Numbered from the stretch's first letter, positions 26,232 through 35,386 are shown. The stretch: 64,000 bases of DNA from B30-G6 sp963701385 (GCA_963701385.1 CAVOZW010000014.1:248001-312000); one strand, 5' to 3'. The notes: generated by a model not told the origin, from the sequence alone. A program made the numbers and translations.

Positions 26232-26299
26232 AGCGAAATGGGTGATCCAATGGCGATTTGCGCTGTTTGAGCCGCTTAGGGCACCTTACATCAGCGCAG
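26208..26299 (-). repeat. R2 family repeat, copy 3
   Basis: It is an inverted near-copy of 19500-19592 (CTTTCGGGTTTCACC ... GGGCACCTTACATCAGCGC). Together with copy 4 it forms a head-to-head inverted pair with CGCTGATGT.AGGTGCCC arms facing across about 50 bases. Confidence 0.7.
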
Positions 26300-26343
26300 G
26301 TTAATGATAATCCAATATGAAATTACGGTCAGTTGGCAGCTAT

Positions 26344-26447
26344 GCCTGTTTAACACTATGGCCGACGCTGATGTTAGGTGCCCTTGCGGCGAGTTCGCAA
26401 AGCGCCAGGGGATTATTCATTTTGCGTTTGCCGAATCCCGAAAGTTG
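26344..26447 (+). repeat. R2 family repeat, copy 4
   Basis: It closely matches the minus strand of 2898-3002 from GCCTGTTTAACA through CGAGTTCG.AAAGCGCC to CGAATCCCG. It directly precedes a DUF302 gene fragment lacking its start, so the repeat may mark the deletion boundary. Confidence 0.75.
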
Positions 26448-26667
26448 AGTCAGGAAGATAATCTCAATGTACATGCAGTACGACATCTTGTGCTGCGCCC
26501 TACCGAATTGATCATTTTTGGAAACCCAAAGGTTGGTACACCACTGATGAATTGCAGGCAAAGCGTAGCGATCGATCTTCCCCAAAAAGCGCTTATCTGG
26601 GAAGATGAAACAGGGCAGGTTTGGTTTTCTTACAATGATCCGATGTACCTGGCAAAGCGTCATGGGT
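26448..26667 (+). pseudogene. DUF302 domain gene fragment
   Basis: The frame reads VRHLVLRPTELIIFGNPKVG, TPLMNCRQSVAIDLPQKALI and WEDETGQVWFSYNDPMYLAK, the C-terminal two thirds of DUF302 proteins (FGNPK.GTPLM and YNDP.YLA.RHG are the signatures). The N-terminus is missing at the R2 repeat. The C-terminus runs into an aldehyde oxidoreductase fragment at the shared bases CATGGG. Nothing intact is encoded. Confidence 0.75.
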
Positions 26668-26757
26668 TCAAAAAACCTCAAAGCAGTTGCCGTGTTGGGG
26701 ACAAGTAACCCTAAAGTGGCAGACCCGAAAGCATTGAAGAAGCTAAATCGACTGACC
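26656..26757 (+). pseudogene. tungsten aldehyde:ferredoxin oxidoreductase fragment
   Basis: The frame gives VMGSKNLKAVAVLGTSNPKV then ADPKALKKLN, the conserved segment of AOR-family enzymes (GGMGAVMGSKNLKAI) that normally lies about 200 residues into a protein of about 600 residues. Only about 33 codons remain. It is fused in a different frame to the DUF302 fragment and ends at the next gene. It implies that a W/Mo-pterin enzyme gene once lay here or nearby. Confidence 0.7.
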
Positions 26758-26762
26758 ATGCC

Positions 26763-28100
26763 TTATTCCTCGGACAGGATGGCTATTTCAGCCCTGCCTT
26801 TATCTTCATCCACAAAGTGGAACAGGACAGCCCCGGTAATAAAGAGCAATAGGATTGAACCGATGCCCCAACGCGAGGCGGTCTGCCCCGCATAGACGAT
26901 CTGCTCAAGCGTGGGGTCGGGTGGCATCAGAAGTCGTCTGACCAGCAGACCGACGACACCGATGAGAATGGGACCGAGGATGGCAGCAAATTTACCGAGC
27001 ATGTTGTAGAACCCGTAGAATTCAGCAGCCATATTTTTAGGGATGAGCCTGGAATAATAGGATCGACTGAGGGCCTGGATTCCTCCTTGCACCAGGCCGA
27101 TGACAATGGCCAGAACATAGAACTCGTGCTTTTGCGTCATCATGGTTCCCCAGATGGTGACGCAGATATAGATGGCGATGGCCAGATAGATGGATTTTCG
27201 CACACTCCATTTCTGGCCCAGCCGGCCAAACACCAGTGCAGAGGGAAAACCGACAAACTGGGTTATGAGCAGCGCCTTGATCAGATCGTTGGGTTGAAAA
27301 CCGATGGACATCCCGTAGTCCACGGCCATGCGGATGATCGTATCCACACCATCGATGTAGAACCAGTAGGCCAGCAGAAAGGTCAGAATAGTTTTTAGAT
27401 GGCGGATTTTTTTCAAGGTACTGAACAACTGTCGAAAGCCGTCCGTAACGACACTGCCAGCACTTTTTTCGTTGCCCAAACGACTGCCTTCTGGCACCCA
27501 TAGGATCGTGAAAATCGTAAAGAAGCCCCACCAGACAGCCACCGAAAGAAAGGAAATCCGAACAGCCATGGCGGCATTCGGGAGACCGAATTTTTCAGGC
27601 ATGAGGGTCATCAGGACATTTAACAAAAACAGGAGACCCCCTCCAAGATACCCCATGGCAAACCCGAAGCCGGACACATAATCAATATTTTTTTCGTTGG
27701 TGATACCAGGAAGCAGGGAATCATAGAAAATATTGGCTCCGGAGAAACCAATCAGGCCCATGATATAAATAAATATGGCCCAGGCCCAGGCCCCCTTGTG
27801 AACGATGAACAGGGATGCGGTCATGAGCACACCCAGATAGGCGAAGAAGATCAGAAACTTTTTCTTGGCACTGCCCTTGTCGGCAATCGCTCCCAGGACG
27901 GGCGCAATCAGGGCCACCAGCAGACTGGCCAGAGAATTTCCCAGACCCAACTGCGCCGTGCTCACATTGACATCGGCACCATGGCTCCAGTACTGCTTGA
28001 AAAATACAGGAAAAAAACCGGCCATAACCGTCGTTGCGAAGGCCGAGTTTCCCCAGTCATAAAGAGCCCATCCCAGGATGGCTTTTTTTTCCTTTTTCAT
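26763..28100 (-). CDS. MFS transporter, UMF1/Atg22-like family
   Basis: This 445-residue membrane protein of about 12 helices starts MKKEKKAILGWALYDWGNSA, the diagnostic N-terminus of the UMF1 (Atg22-like) family. The repeat of the motif region (LIAPVLGAIADKGSAKKKFL near 62-80) is in place. GGAGG lies six bases before the ATG at 28100; upstream in-frame codons are not needed. Yeast Atg22 effluxes vacuolar amino acids; the bacterial substrate is unknown. It ends a few bases from the AOR remnant. It has no clear operon partner. Confidence 0.9.
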   Translation of the reverse strand: MKKEKKAILGWALYDWGNSAFATTVMAGFFPVFFKQYWSHGADVNVSTAQLGLGNSLASLLVALIAPVLGAIADKGSAKKKFLIFFAYLGVLMTASLFIVHKGAWAWAIFIYIMGLIGFSGANIFYDSLLPGITNEKNIDYVSGFGFAMGYLGGGLLFLLNVLMTLMPEKFGLPNAAMAVRISFLSVAVWWGFFTIFTILWVPEGSRLGNEKSAGSVVTDGFRQLFSTLKKIRHLKTILTFLLAYWFYIDGVDTIIRMAVDYGMSIGFQPNDLIKALLITQFVGFPSALVFGRLGQKWSVRKSIYLAIAIYICVTIWGTMMTQKHEFYVLAIVIGLVQGGIQALSRSYYSRLIPKNMAAEFYGFYNMLGKFAAILGPILIGVVGLLVRRLLMPPDPTLEQIVYAGQTASRWGIGSILLLFITGAVLFHFVDEDKGRAEIAILSEE

Positions 28101-28356
28101 GTCGCCTCCCCAAGCGCTGTTTTCGGCCAATGACGGCGGCGTTTCAGCCGTTCGTTACCAGATGTGCTTATAGCTTGAATCCGCCTATCGGTTATGCAAA
28201 AATAGTTCAGGTTATATTTATCAAGGTTATAGCCCCTTTGGGGAATGATGTCAAAAAAAGTATTCCAGGCTGCCCTCAGCAAGGACCTGAGGCCTGCGGC
28301 TTCGAAGTTTGCGGTTCACGGTGGGCCGCGAATTGCGTTCGAATGCAAATAATCGA

Positions 28357-28956
28357 ATGGGGGTTTACACCAAATTGAACATACCTTCACAAAAAGAATG
28401 CTATGGGCTCATCCAGGAAATGGGCATGATGGACCATATCGTGGATCACTCCGAGCAGGTGTGCCGGGTGGCGCTTTGTCTGGCAGACAACCTGTGCCAC
28501 GCTGGAATCGATCTGAATCTTGAATTGATACAGGCATCTGCACTGCTGCATGACATTACCAAAACGAGAAGCTTCAGGACCAAGGAAAATCACGCCGAGA
28601 CCGGCGGAAAGTTTCTACAAGAAAGGGGTTTTAGCGAAGTGGGGCATGTCATAGCCCAGCACGTCAAGCTGGATTCCTACGTCGTTTCCAACGACCTGGT
28701 GGAAGCCGAGATCGTCAATTATGCCGATAAGCGGGTGTTGCATGATCAGATCGTTTCCCTGACGGATCGCATGTCGTATATTCTCGAGAGATATGCGGAC
28801 GGGATCAAAAGTCGTGAAAGAATTTTAGGGTTATGGTCCAAATCAAAAGATTTGGAAAAGAGAATTTTCAGCTTCCTGCCGTTTCTTCCCCAAGCCCTGA
28901 AACAAATGGTTGAAAGCAAAAAATTCGAAGCCCGAAATACGAAATTTCCTAAATAA
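28357..28956 (+). CDS. HD-domain phosphohydrolase
   Basis: This 199-residue protein shows the HD metal-binding pattern: MDHIVDHSEQVCRVA near 25-40 (first His), ASALLHDITKTRS near 62-74 (His-Asp), ENHAETGG near 79, VIAQHVKLDS near 99 and a later Asp (LTDRMSYILE). Proteins of this class hydrolyse nucleotides or phosphate esters, or act on uridylyl groups. The start is uncertain: ATG 28357 (MGVYTKLNIPSQKECY) is preferred to a more upstream ATG at 28309 because the added segment is not protein-like, but neither has a clear ribosome-binding site. Confidence 0.85.
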   Translation: MGVYTKLNIPSQKECYGLIQEMGMMDHIVDHSEQVCRVALCLADNLCHAGIDLNLELIQASALLHDITKTRSFRTKENHAETGGKFLQERGFSEVGHVIAQHVKLDSYVVSNDLVEAEIVNYADKRVLHDQIVSLTDRMSYILERYADGIKSRERILGLWSKSKDLEKRIFSFLPFLPQALKQMVESKKFEARNTKFPK

Positions 28957-29064
28957 TACCTGGCGCTTGCATGAGATTCGATGAGATAAAAAACCTTTTT
29001 GACGTTTAACCCATTGGGTTATTGTTTGCATTTCTCAATTTCATTCAAGATTCAGGTCATACCT

Positions 29065-29209
29065 AGTGTCCGTCCAGAAATGAGGATTTTTGCGTGAGAT
29101 CAAGGCGGACGACAGATTTAACCCGGAGTAATAGCGTGCTATTTTGAGGAGTTAAATCATGGCGCCCAACGCCGATATCGCGGAAAAAGACCATTTGTGG
29201 ATGGGCACT
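29065..29209. mobile_element. 145-bp MITE with terminal inverted repeats and 4-bp target duplication
   Basis: The ends are AGTGTCCGTCCAGAAATG and, inverted, AGTGCCCATCCACAAATG (15 of 18 bases identical). ACCT lies directly outside both ends (29061-29064 and 29210-29213). Internally GATTTAAC and GTTAAATC form a second inverted pair. No gene is encoded. It lies at the 3' end of the activase gene and supplies part of that gene's stop codon. Confidence 0.8.
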
Positions 29210-32200
29210 ACCTAGTCATCCGCTCGTGCAAGCGTTCCGCCCGCAGGCAGAAGGCTTCGAGTTTGGCGTGAATGAGTTGCGGAAAGGGGGACCCGTCACT
29301 CTCGATCGCCAGAAAGGGTAGGGTTTCAATGGTAGCGAGTGTTTTTTGCAACTGGCGATCGTTGGGGCTTAGCTGAAGTTTGTCCTCCCGTTGCATGGCC
29401 TTGCTCAGTATGGCCTCCGACAATCGATTGGGCATACAACCAAAGGGGCCAATGGCGATGACACCACAGACATGGGATGCGATCTCGAGCAGAGAGCTTC
29501 CAATGGTCAGTATGGCCTCGCCCGTCAAGTCGGGCAAAATATAGGGAGCTGCATGGCGGACAATATCCTGCATGACCAAAGGCGTGCTTGACAGGAGTCC
29601 GGACCGGGAGAGGATGGAACGGATGCGATGTTCGTAACGGGCCATGATTCTTTTTCGAAGCCTGAAACGGATTTTTTCCATTATCGACATGTCGTCCCCG
29701 GTAATTCCTTTTTGAACCAGGAAATCAGCGTAATGAACCCACTCTGCAACGGGTGAGCAAATAGTGGCAATCCCCATCTCAGCCAGAAAATCCGGAATAT
29801 TCTGACGGGAAAGTGCATCTTTTCTCACAAAGATTTCCCCGGTCAACAAGACTTTCGGCACGCATGCCACCGGCCGATTCAAAGGAATGGCGGCCAGAGC
29901 GGCTGCGCCTTCAGACAGGCGAGTGCAAAAAAGGCTGAAATCCGTTTGCATGAGGCTTTCCAGGAGTGTTTCCCAGACCGTTTCAAACAGATGCAGTGCT
30001 TTCGGAACATCTGCGGCATTGGCCAGGAGCATGGACCGTATGTCTTCCATCATATCCGACACGACGACGGCCCACCAGGCACCCCGGTCGAAATTTTTGT
30101 GCATTCCTAAATAGGCATTCTCGGATGACAGAGAGAGAATGGCGACATCGGGTATATCCAGTCGCTTTATCAGGTCTTCCATGAAAATATAATATTGGCC
30201 GAATCGGCATGGACCGGTTCCGGTTGCCATGAAATAGACCAGAATGTCACCCGGTTTTTGACGGGTATGGATATAGTTCAACAGGGAACCCGTGGTCAGG
30301 ATCAAGGGGAGGCACTCCTTGCAGGAGGTGTGGCCCCGCCCCAGTTTCAATATGGACTCATCTGCCGGCGGGTGGGCAACCGCGTTGATACCGAGCCCCT
30401 TGAGAACGGCCGCAATGGCTTCTGAACCCAGTCTGCCCATGGACGGCAGCAGGACCGTGACGCGGGGGTCGGTGATGGGAACCTTCTCGCCTGAAGACGT
30501 CAAAATGCTTGCCTCGCCCTTGACAAGCGATGTTCTGGTGGGCTTGAATGAGCGTTCCGCCATGTCGATTTTCTGACGACGGGTCAGTTGCCTGAAGGAT
30601 GAGACTATATCGACAAAGGCCTCGATTCTGGTGTCGATCCCGGCATCGGCTGTATGGCTGTCCAGTTCCAGGGTCAAGGATGGCTTTTTCCCCATAATCG
30701 TTCTGAAATAGCCCACCAAGAAAGAGTCGGGTCCGCAGGAAAAATTGGTGATAAATACCCCGAAAAGCTGGGGGTGCTGCTTGACGAACCGCGCAGCTTT
30801 CAAGAGCATTTGACCCATTCCCCAATACATGTGCCGCTTGGGTTTCTGGCTATCAAATGGGAGAAAATCGAAGGGGATGACAAGGATACCCCTGGATGCC
30901 AGCTTGCGGGGTATGCCCATATTGGCTTCTTCCACCAGTCCGTTGTAGGGTCTCGAAAATATCACGACACCCATCTTATCAGGGTCTGATTCGAGTTCAG
31001 CCAGTGCTTGTTGCCCCAGGGTTTTCATTTCGGCTATGCATCGCAATTGCTGGGCACGGGCATCTTCAAAGGCGCTTTCGGCAGCTTTCCCGGCAACGCC
31101 CAGCGCTGCCGCTGCCGCCACCATCGGGGCCCTGGCATCCTTCAGACCGCCTTTCAAATCCAGGAGCGGTTGAAGCGTTCTGCCCCCTCTTTGACGCAGC
31201 ACCCCCAGTTGTTCACGGAAAGTCGTTTGCAAAAAGAAGGTTTCACCCTGTACAAAGGGGCAAACCTGTGAAGACCGGTCGCCATTTTGGGCCGGGATGG
31301 ATTTGAAATGCGGCAAAAAAAGGTGATCAGGGGCTGGGTCGGCTGTCATTAAAGCGTGGAAAAAACCATGTGAAAGCTCGGCAGGATAGCAGAACGGCGC
31401 ATTGCGATGGTCTATTCCAAGAGATGAAACTTTCCTGGGCAAAACCGGTTGGTAACCGAGCAAAGAAAAAAAGTGCGAATACAGCGGATAATAGGTGTTG
31501 GTCAGGAAACTCCTGTTGATACCGATGGATTCATTTCCCATTGGCCCGGTGTTTGGCGGACCGACAGAAGCAAATTTTTCAAAAACAAGTTTCTGGCGGG
31601 TCTTCACCAGATCGAGTGTGTCAACGGCATATTTGATCTTTTGCCGGAGGTTGTCATAACGATTGCAGGCGCCGCCGAAGGGGTAACGCTTGCCTTCGAT
31701 TTCGATCAATTCAATGGGGCACTGCCGATCACACTTGTCCTTGCCCCCTTTGCAAACGAAGGGTTTCGCATAGGCAACACGTCGATTTGCGAGGGTTTCC
31801 AGCGAGAAGGCTTTCAGCGCTGTCATACCGGTCTCTAAACGCTTTTTGACCACCAGTGCCACACCAAAAGCACCCATGAGACCCGGTTCCGGGGGAACAA
31901 TGATCGGCTTTCCGGTAATCGACGCCATGGCCATGGGGACAGCCCTGTTGTAACACACGCCTCCCTGCAGAAAGATTTTGCTGCCTATGGGTCGGTTTCC
32001 TTTGACACGATTGGCATAGTTCATACAGATGGCGTAGACCAGCCCGGCCACGATGTCCTCGCGAGGAATGCCTTCATGGACGGCATTTTTGATGTCGGAC
32101 GATATGAATGCAGCGCACTGATCATTGAAATTGGGTGGATTTTTGCCTTTCAATGCCACGGCAGCGATCTCGTGCATGTCGAGACCCAGAGATTCCAGGG

Positions 32201-33539
32201 CGGATTCCTCTAGAAAGCTGCCGGTTCCGGCAGAACAGGCTTCATTCATGGCATAATCGGAGGGCACGCCATTGGTGATATAGGTATATTTGGCATCCTG
32301 ACCGCCGATTTCAAATATCGTGTCGACCTGGGGATCGAAATATACTGCCGCCGTTGCGTGGGCAATGATTTCATTGATGACGCAATCGCTTAAGGCATGC
32401 AATCCGGCTATCTGTCGACCTGAACCGCATACACCCAGGCCGATGATCGATATGTCGGAAGGTTCCAACCGAAGCCGCACCTGTTCAAGAATTCGGGCAT
32501 AGCACTTCCGGCTGGCCCCAATCGGATCACCATTGGTCCGCAGGTATACCGAAGCCAGCAAGGCCTCATCCGAGTTTCTTAACAAAACCGCCTTGGTGGT
32601 TGTGGAGCCGACGTCGAGTCCCAGGATACAGGTATCGCCGGGTTCGATCATATCCATAGCCATGGATTTAAATGTTACCCGATCTTCAAAAGAAACCAGC
32701 GGCGGCAGCGATTGGAATGAAGCCAGGCCTGTCTTGAAGATGTCGTTCGTGTTCCTAACTGGAAACGTTTCGTTCTCGAACGCCCACAGGGCAGCCCCCA
32801 GTGCTTCAAAATAGGCGCCCATCTCCGGCACAATGAGACCTGGGATTTCTTGCCGGAGGTAGGCCACCATCATATGGTTTTTAATCGTGCCCCCGGTGAT
32901 CATGATGTTGCGTTTTTCAACTTTTTTCAGGAGTTCCAGAATCTTGCCCGCCATCATTTTGCAGAGACCGGCTGCGACCTTTGATTTGGGCGTGCCTTTG
33001 TTGGTGGCGTGCGTGCAATCGGATTTGCAGAAGACGGAGCAACGGCCCGAGACGTGGTGAGGGGTCGCTTCGACCGCCCATTGGGCTGCCTCCTCCAGGC
33101 TGACGTCCATTCTTCTGATTTGCTGCAGAAAGAATTCGCCGGTTCCGGAGGCGCATTTGTTGCCTGTCAGGACGTTTGATATGCGGCCTGAACTGTCCAG
33201 GACGTAAATCATAAAGGTTTCACCGCCGGCCGATACAATCGCAGGGCATGAAATACCCGGCGGTCTGACATATCTATAGGCGTGCTCCACGGATTCGGGC
33301 TCGGAAATGGATGAAAGGTTGATAAATTTACGGAATTTTCTGCCACTGGCGGCAACCCTGTCAAAGGATGTCAGGTCCAGTCCATCCAGCGCTGATAGAA
33401 GTGCTTTTTTGGGATTACCGTCATGGGGATGGCGTGAACAAGCAAGCATCACTGGCCGCGCGATACCGGTCGTGGTGTCCTGTTCCAGTTGGACCATGGA
33501 AACGGTTGACGCACCAAGACATATGCCGAGTGATTTCAT
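29208..33539 (-). CDS. giant fused acyl-CoA dehydratase activase (BcrA/BadF ATPases + DUF2229 + HgdB-like)
   Basis: This 1443-residue cytoplasmic protein has two ASKHA ATPase domains. One is atypical (about 1-270, with CASGTGEFFLQQ). The other is canonical (about 300-570): LGLDVGSTTTKAVLLR, IGGQDAKYTYI, and the Fe-S ligands in NEACSAGTGSFLEE and FNDQCAAFISSDI. A DUF2229 region follows (about 650-900), then an HgdB-like 2-hydroxyacyl-CoA dehydratase region with Cys-rich GHTSCKECLPLI near 1115. Activases of this type use ATP to pass a low-potential electron to radical dehydratases or benzoyl-CoA-type reductases. The fusion is known in Desulfobacterales, where its partner is unclear. The final stop lies at the MITE junction; without the insertion the protein would have ended six residues later. 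Confidence 0.9.
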   Translation of the reverse strand: MKSLGICLGASTVSMVQLEQDTTTGIARPVMLACSRHPHDGNPKKALLSALDGLDLTSFDRVAASGRKFRKFINLSSISEPESVEHAYRYVRPPGISCPAIVSAGGETFMIYVLDSSGRISNVLTGNKCASGTGEFFLQQIRRMDVSLEEAAQWAVEATPHHVSGRCSVFCKSDCTHATNKGTPKSKVAAGLCKMMAGKILELLKKVEKRNIMITGGTIKNHMMVAYLRQEIPGLIVPEMGAYFEALGAALWAFENETFPVRNTNDIFKTGLASFQSLPPLVSFEDRVTFKSMAMDMIEPGDTCILGLDVGSTTTKAVLLRNSDEALLASVYLRTNGDPIGASRKCYARILEQVRLRLEPSDISIIGLGVCGSGRQIAGLHALSDCVINEIIAHATAAVYFDPQVDTIFEIGGQDAKYTYITNGVPSDYAMNEACSAGTGSFLEESALESLGLDMHEIAAVALKGKNPPNFNDQCAAFISSDIKNAVHEGIPREDIVAGLVYAICMNYANRVKGNRPIGSKIFLQGGVCYNRAVPMAMASITGKPIIVPPEPGLMGAFGVALVVKKRLETGMTALKAFSLETLANRRVAYAKPFVCKGGKDKCDRQCPIELIEIEGKRYPFGGACNRYDNLRQKIKYAVDTLDLVKTRQKLVFEKFASVGPPNTGPMGNESIGINRSFLTNTYYPLYSHFFSLLGYQPVLPRKVSSLGIDHRNAPFCYPAELSHGFFHALMTADPAPDHLFLPHFKSIPAQNGDRSSQVCPFVQGETFFLQTTFREQLGVLRQRGGRTLQPLLDLKGGLKDARAPMVAAAAALGVAGKAAESAFEDARAQQLRCIAEMKTLGQQALAELESDPDKMGVVIFSRPYNGLVEEANMGIPRKLASRGILVIPFDFLPFDSQKPKRHMYWGMGQMLLKAARFVKQHPQLFGVFITNFSCGPDSFLVGYFRTIMGKKPSLTLELDSHTADAGIDTRIEAFVDIVSSFRQLTRRQKIDMAERSFKPTRTSLVKGEASILTSSGEKVPITDPRVTVLLPSMGRLGSEAIAAVLKGLGINAVAHPPADESILKLGRGHTSCKECLPLILTTGSLLNYIHTRQKPGDILVYFMATGTGPCRFGQYYIFMEDLIKRLDIPDVAILSLSSENAYLGMHKNFDRGAWWAVVVSDMMEDIRSMLLANAADVPKALHLFETVWETLLESLMQTDFSLFCTRLSEGAAALAAIPLNRPVACVPKVLLTGEIFVRKDALSRQNIPDFLAEMGIATICSPVAEWVHYADFLVQKGITGDDMSIMEKIRFRLRKRIMARYEHRIRSILSRSGLLSSTPLVMQDIVRHAAPYILPDLTGEAILTIGSSLLEIASHVCGVIAIGPFGCMPNRLSEAILSKAMQREDKLQLSPNDRQLQKTLATIETLPFLAIESDGSPFPQLIHAKLEAFCLRAERLHERMTR

Positions 33540-33838
33540 GGTTCCTCTTGCAGGTGTTTCAGCAGGGTGGATGTCGGTGGAGCAAAATTATTAAATTATT
33601 ATGATCCCAAGTGCTTGTCAAGCGGTGTTCCGCTAGCCCGAACATTTCATGGAACTTGCCGGAGCGATTTCGAAACGTTATTCTGACAATAACGATAAAC
33701 AGTCAAATTTTCATGCTAAATCGGGGGGGTGAAAAAAACCGACCAAATCCTGGAAACAGGCCTTGAAAAATGATAAAATATTCGTAAATGTTGCGCGATC
33801 TCCCAATACGGATTGATAGCAGATGAAAGGTGATAGCC

Positions 33839-34882
33839 ATGAAAGCAATGATACTGAATAAAATCTGCAGCCTCCAGGAAAATACGTCACCCTTGACCTT
33901 GGTGGAGATGGTGTCGCCTGTACCGCATGGCGATGAGTTGCTGGTAAAGGTTTCTGCGTGTGGCGTCTGCCATACCGAGCTCGACGAAATAGAAGGTCGG
34001 ACACCGCCGCCGACGCTGCCGATGATCCCCGGGCATCAGGTGGTGGGACGCGTTCTTGGGCTGGGCCCTGATGCCCATCGATATCGACCCGGTGACAGGG
34101 TCGGGGTCGCCTGGATTTTTTCAGCCTGTGGGGCTTGCCGCTTTTGTAGAGAGGGCTATGAAAATCTGTGCCGGGATTTTAAAGCAACCGGCAGAGACGC
34201 CCATGGCGGGTATGCCGAGTACATGACCGTTTCGGAGCGATTTGTATACCGGATACCGGATATCTTTTCGAACCTGCAGGCCGCGCCGCTTTTGTGTGCG
34301 GGCGCCATCGGATACCGGTCACTCCATTTGACACATCTCGGCAACGGTCAGCGTCTTGGTTTGACCGGTTTCGGCGCATCCGCCCACTTGGTCATGAAAC
34401 TGGCATCTCATCTTTATCCGGACACCCGCATCTATGTATTTGCACGAAACGAAGACGAGCAGGCCTTTGCCAGGGAACTGGGAGCCGTCTGGGCGGGAAA
34501 CACCCACGACACAGCGCCTGTAAAACTCGATGCCATCATCGATACGACCCCGGCCTGGACGCCTGTGGTGGAAGCGCTGCGCAACCTGACTGCCGGGGGC
34601 CGCCTGGTGATCAACGCCATACGCAAGGAGAGCTCGGATCAAACATACCTCCTGGAGATGGATTACCCATCACACCTGTGGCTCGAAAAGGAGATCAAAA
34701 GCGTGGCCAATGTGACGCGGCAGGACGTGGAAACCTTTTTGACGTTGGCAGCGGACATGCGCATCAAGCCCGAGGTTCAGGAATTCGCTCTCACAGAGGC
34801 CAACCAGGCCCTGGTGGAATTGAAAGAACGGAACATTCGCGGGGCCAAGGTACTGGTTATGGATCAACCGATAAAGAATTGA
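33839..34882 (+). CDS. zinc-dependent alcohol dehydrogenase
   Basis: This medium-chain dehydrogenase (347 residues) has catalytic zinc ligands in VSACGVCHTELDEIEG (Cys near 37) and PGHQVVGRVLGLG (His), the structural zinc cluster CGACRFCREGYENLC near 100-114, and a nucleotide-binding stretch LGLTGFGASAHLVMKLA near 180 (G-F-G-A-S-A). The start at MKAMILNKI has AAAGGTG upstream. It would interconvert an alcohol and an aldehyde with NAD(P). It stands alone; its end overlaps an antisense Fe-S fragment. The gap 33540-33838 before it has no other gene. Confidence 0.92.
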   Translation: MKAMILNKICSLQENTSPLTLVEMVSPVPHGDELLVKVSACGVCHTELDEIEGRTPPPTLPMIPGHQVVGRVLGLGPDAHRYRPGDRVGVAWIFSACGACRFCREGYENLCRDFKATGRDAHGGYAEYMTVSERFVYRIPDIFSNLQAAPLLCAGAIGYRSLHLTHLGNGQRLGLTGFGASAHLVMKLASHLYPDTRIYVFARNEDEQAFARELGAVWAGNTHDTAPVKLDAIIDTTPAWTPVVEALRNLTAGGRLVINAIRKESSDQTYLLEMDYPSHLWLEKEIKSVANVTRQDVETFLTLAADMRIKPEVQEFALTEANQALVELKERNIRGAKVLVMDQPIKN

Positions 34883-35042
34883 AAGCGATCATACTGATAA
34901 TGGGTCTGTCAAGATAGTACTGGCCCATGGACCCGAACATGAAGCAGGCTTCCAAGGTTTTACCACAGCCTTCATCTATGACGGTTTTGCTTTTGCGACA
35001 AATACAGTCCGCTACCACGATGCTGGGTTTGGTACGCTTCAT
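34857..35042 (-). pseudogene. fragment of a 4Fe-4S binding protein
   Basis: The 61-codon frame starts MKRTKPSIVVADCICRKSKT and continues VIDEGCGKTLEACFMFGSMG then QYYLDRP. The Cys pattern C-x-C-x(11)-C-x(7)-C with FGSM is that of a central segment of larger iron-sulfur proteins of sulfate reducers. Everything on both sides is missing. The start codon overlaps the Dabb stop (TAATG), so it would be translated by coupling, but the short product can hardly be functional. Confidence 0.6.
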
Positions 35043-35386
35043 TACCAGGTGCCGATTCCTTGTTCGGGTGTCTTTTCCTTGAAGTGACTGGCATCCGTTC
35101 CCATAAAATCGACCACCCTTACTTTTTCAGCGCTGGATTGTATTTTTTTCAGCACGGTTTGATGATCGGGGTGGTCCTGGTAGCGTTTTAGGGATTCGGT
35201 GTTGGCAAAGAGAGACACCAATGCAAAGTCATATGATCGTTGGGAATGAATGATATCTCTTCCGAATTCAAAACTGTGTATTTCCAATATTTTGTTTGGT
35301 AGATCTTCAAGAAGATTCTCAAGTTCCTGGATGTCTTTTTCGGGTACGTCTTTCTTAAATTTTATCAGCACGATATGATTGAGCAT
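35042..35386 (-). CDS. Dabb (stress-responsive A/B barrel) domain protein
   Basis: This 114-residue small cytoplasmic protein starts MLNHIVLIKFKKDVPEKDIQ, with GGGAGG seven bases before the ATG. The Dabb pattern is seen in SFEFGRDIIHSQRSYDFALV near 47-66 and in SLKRYQDHPDHQTVLKKI. Dabb domains are dimeric barrels found in stress proteins and in some polyketide-like cyclases; no reaction can be assigned. The gap 35387-35688 upstream holds only a short R4-like stretch near 35600 and no gene. Confidence 0.85.
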   Translation of the reverse strand: MLNHIVLIKFKKDVPEKDIQELENLLEDLPNKILEIHSFEFGRDIIHSQRSYDFALVSLFANTESLKRYQDHPDHQTVLKKIQSSAEKVRVVDFMGTDASHFKEKTPEQGIGTW

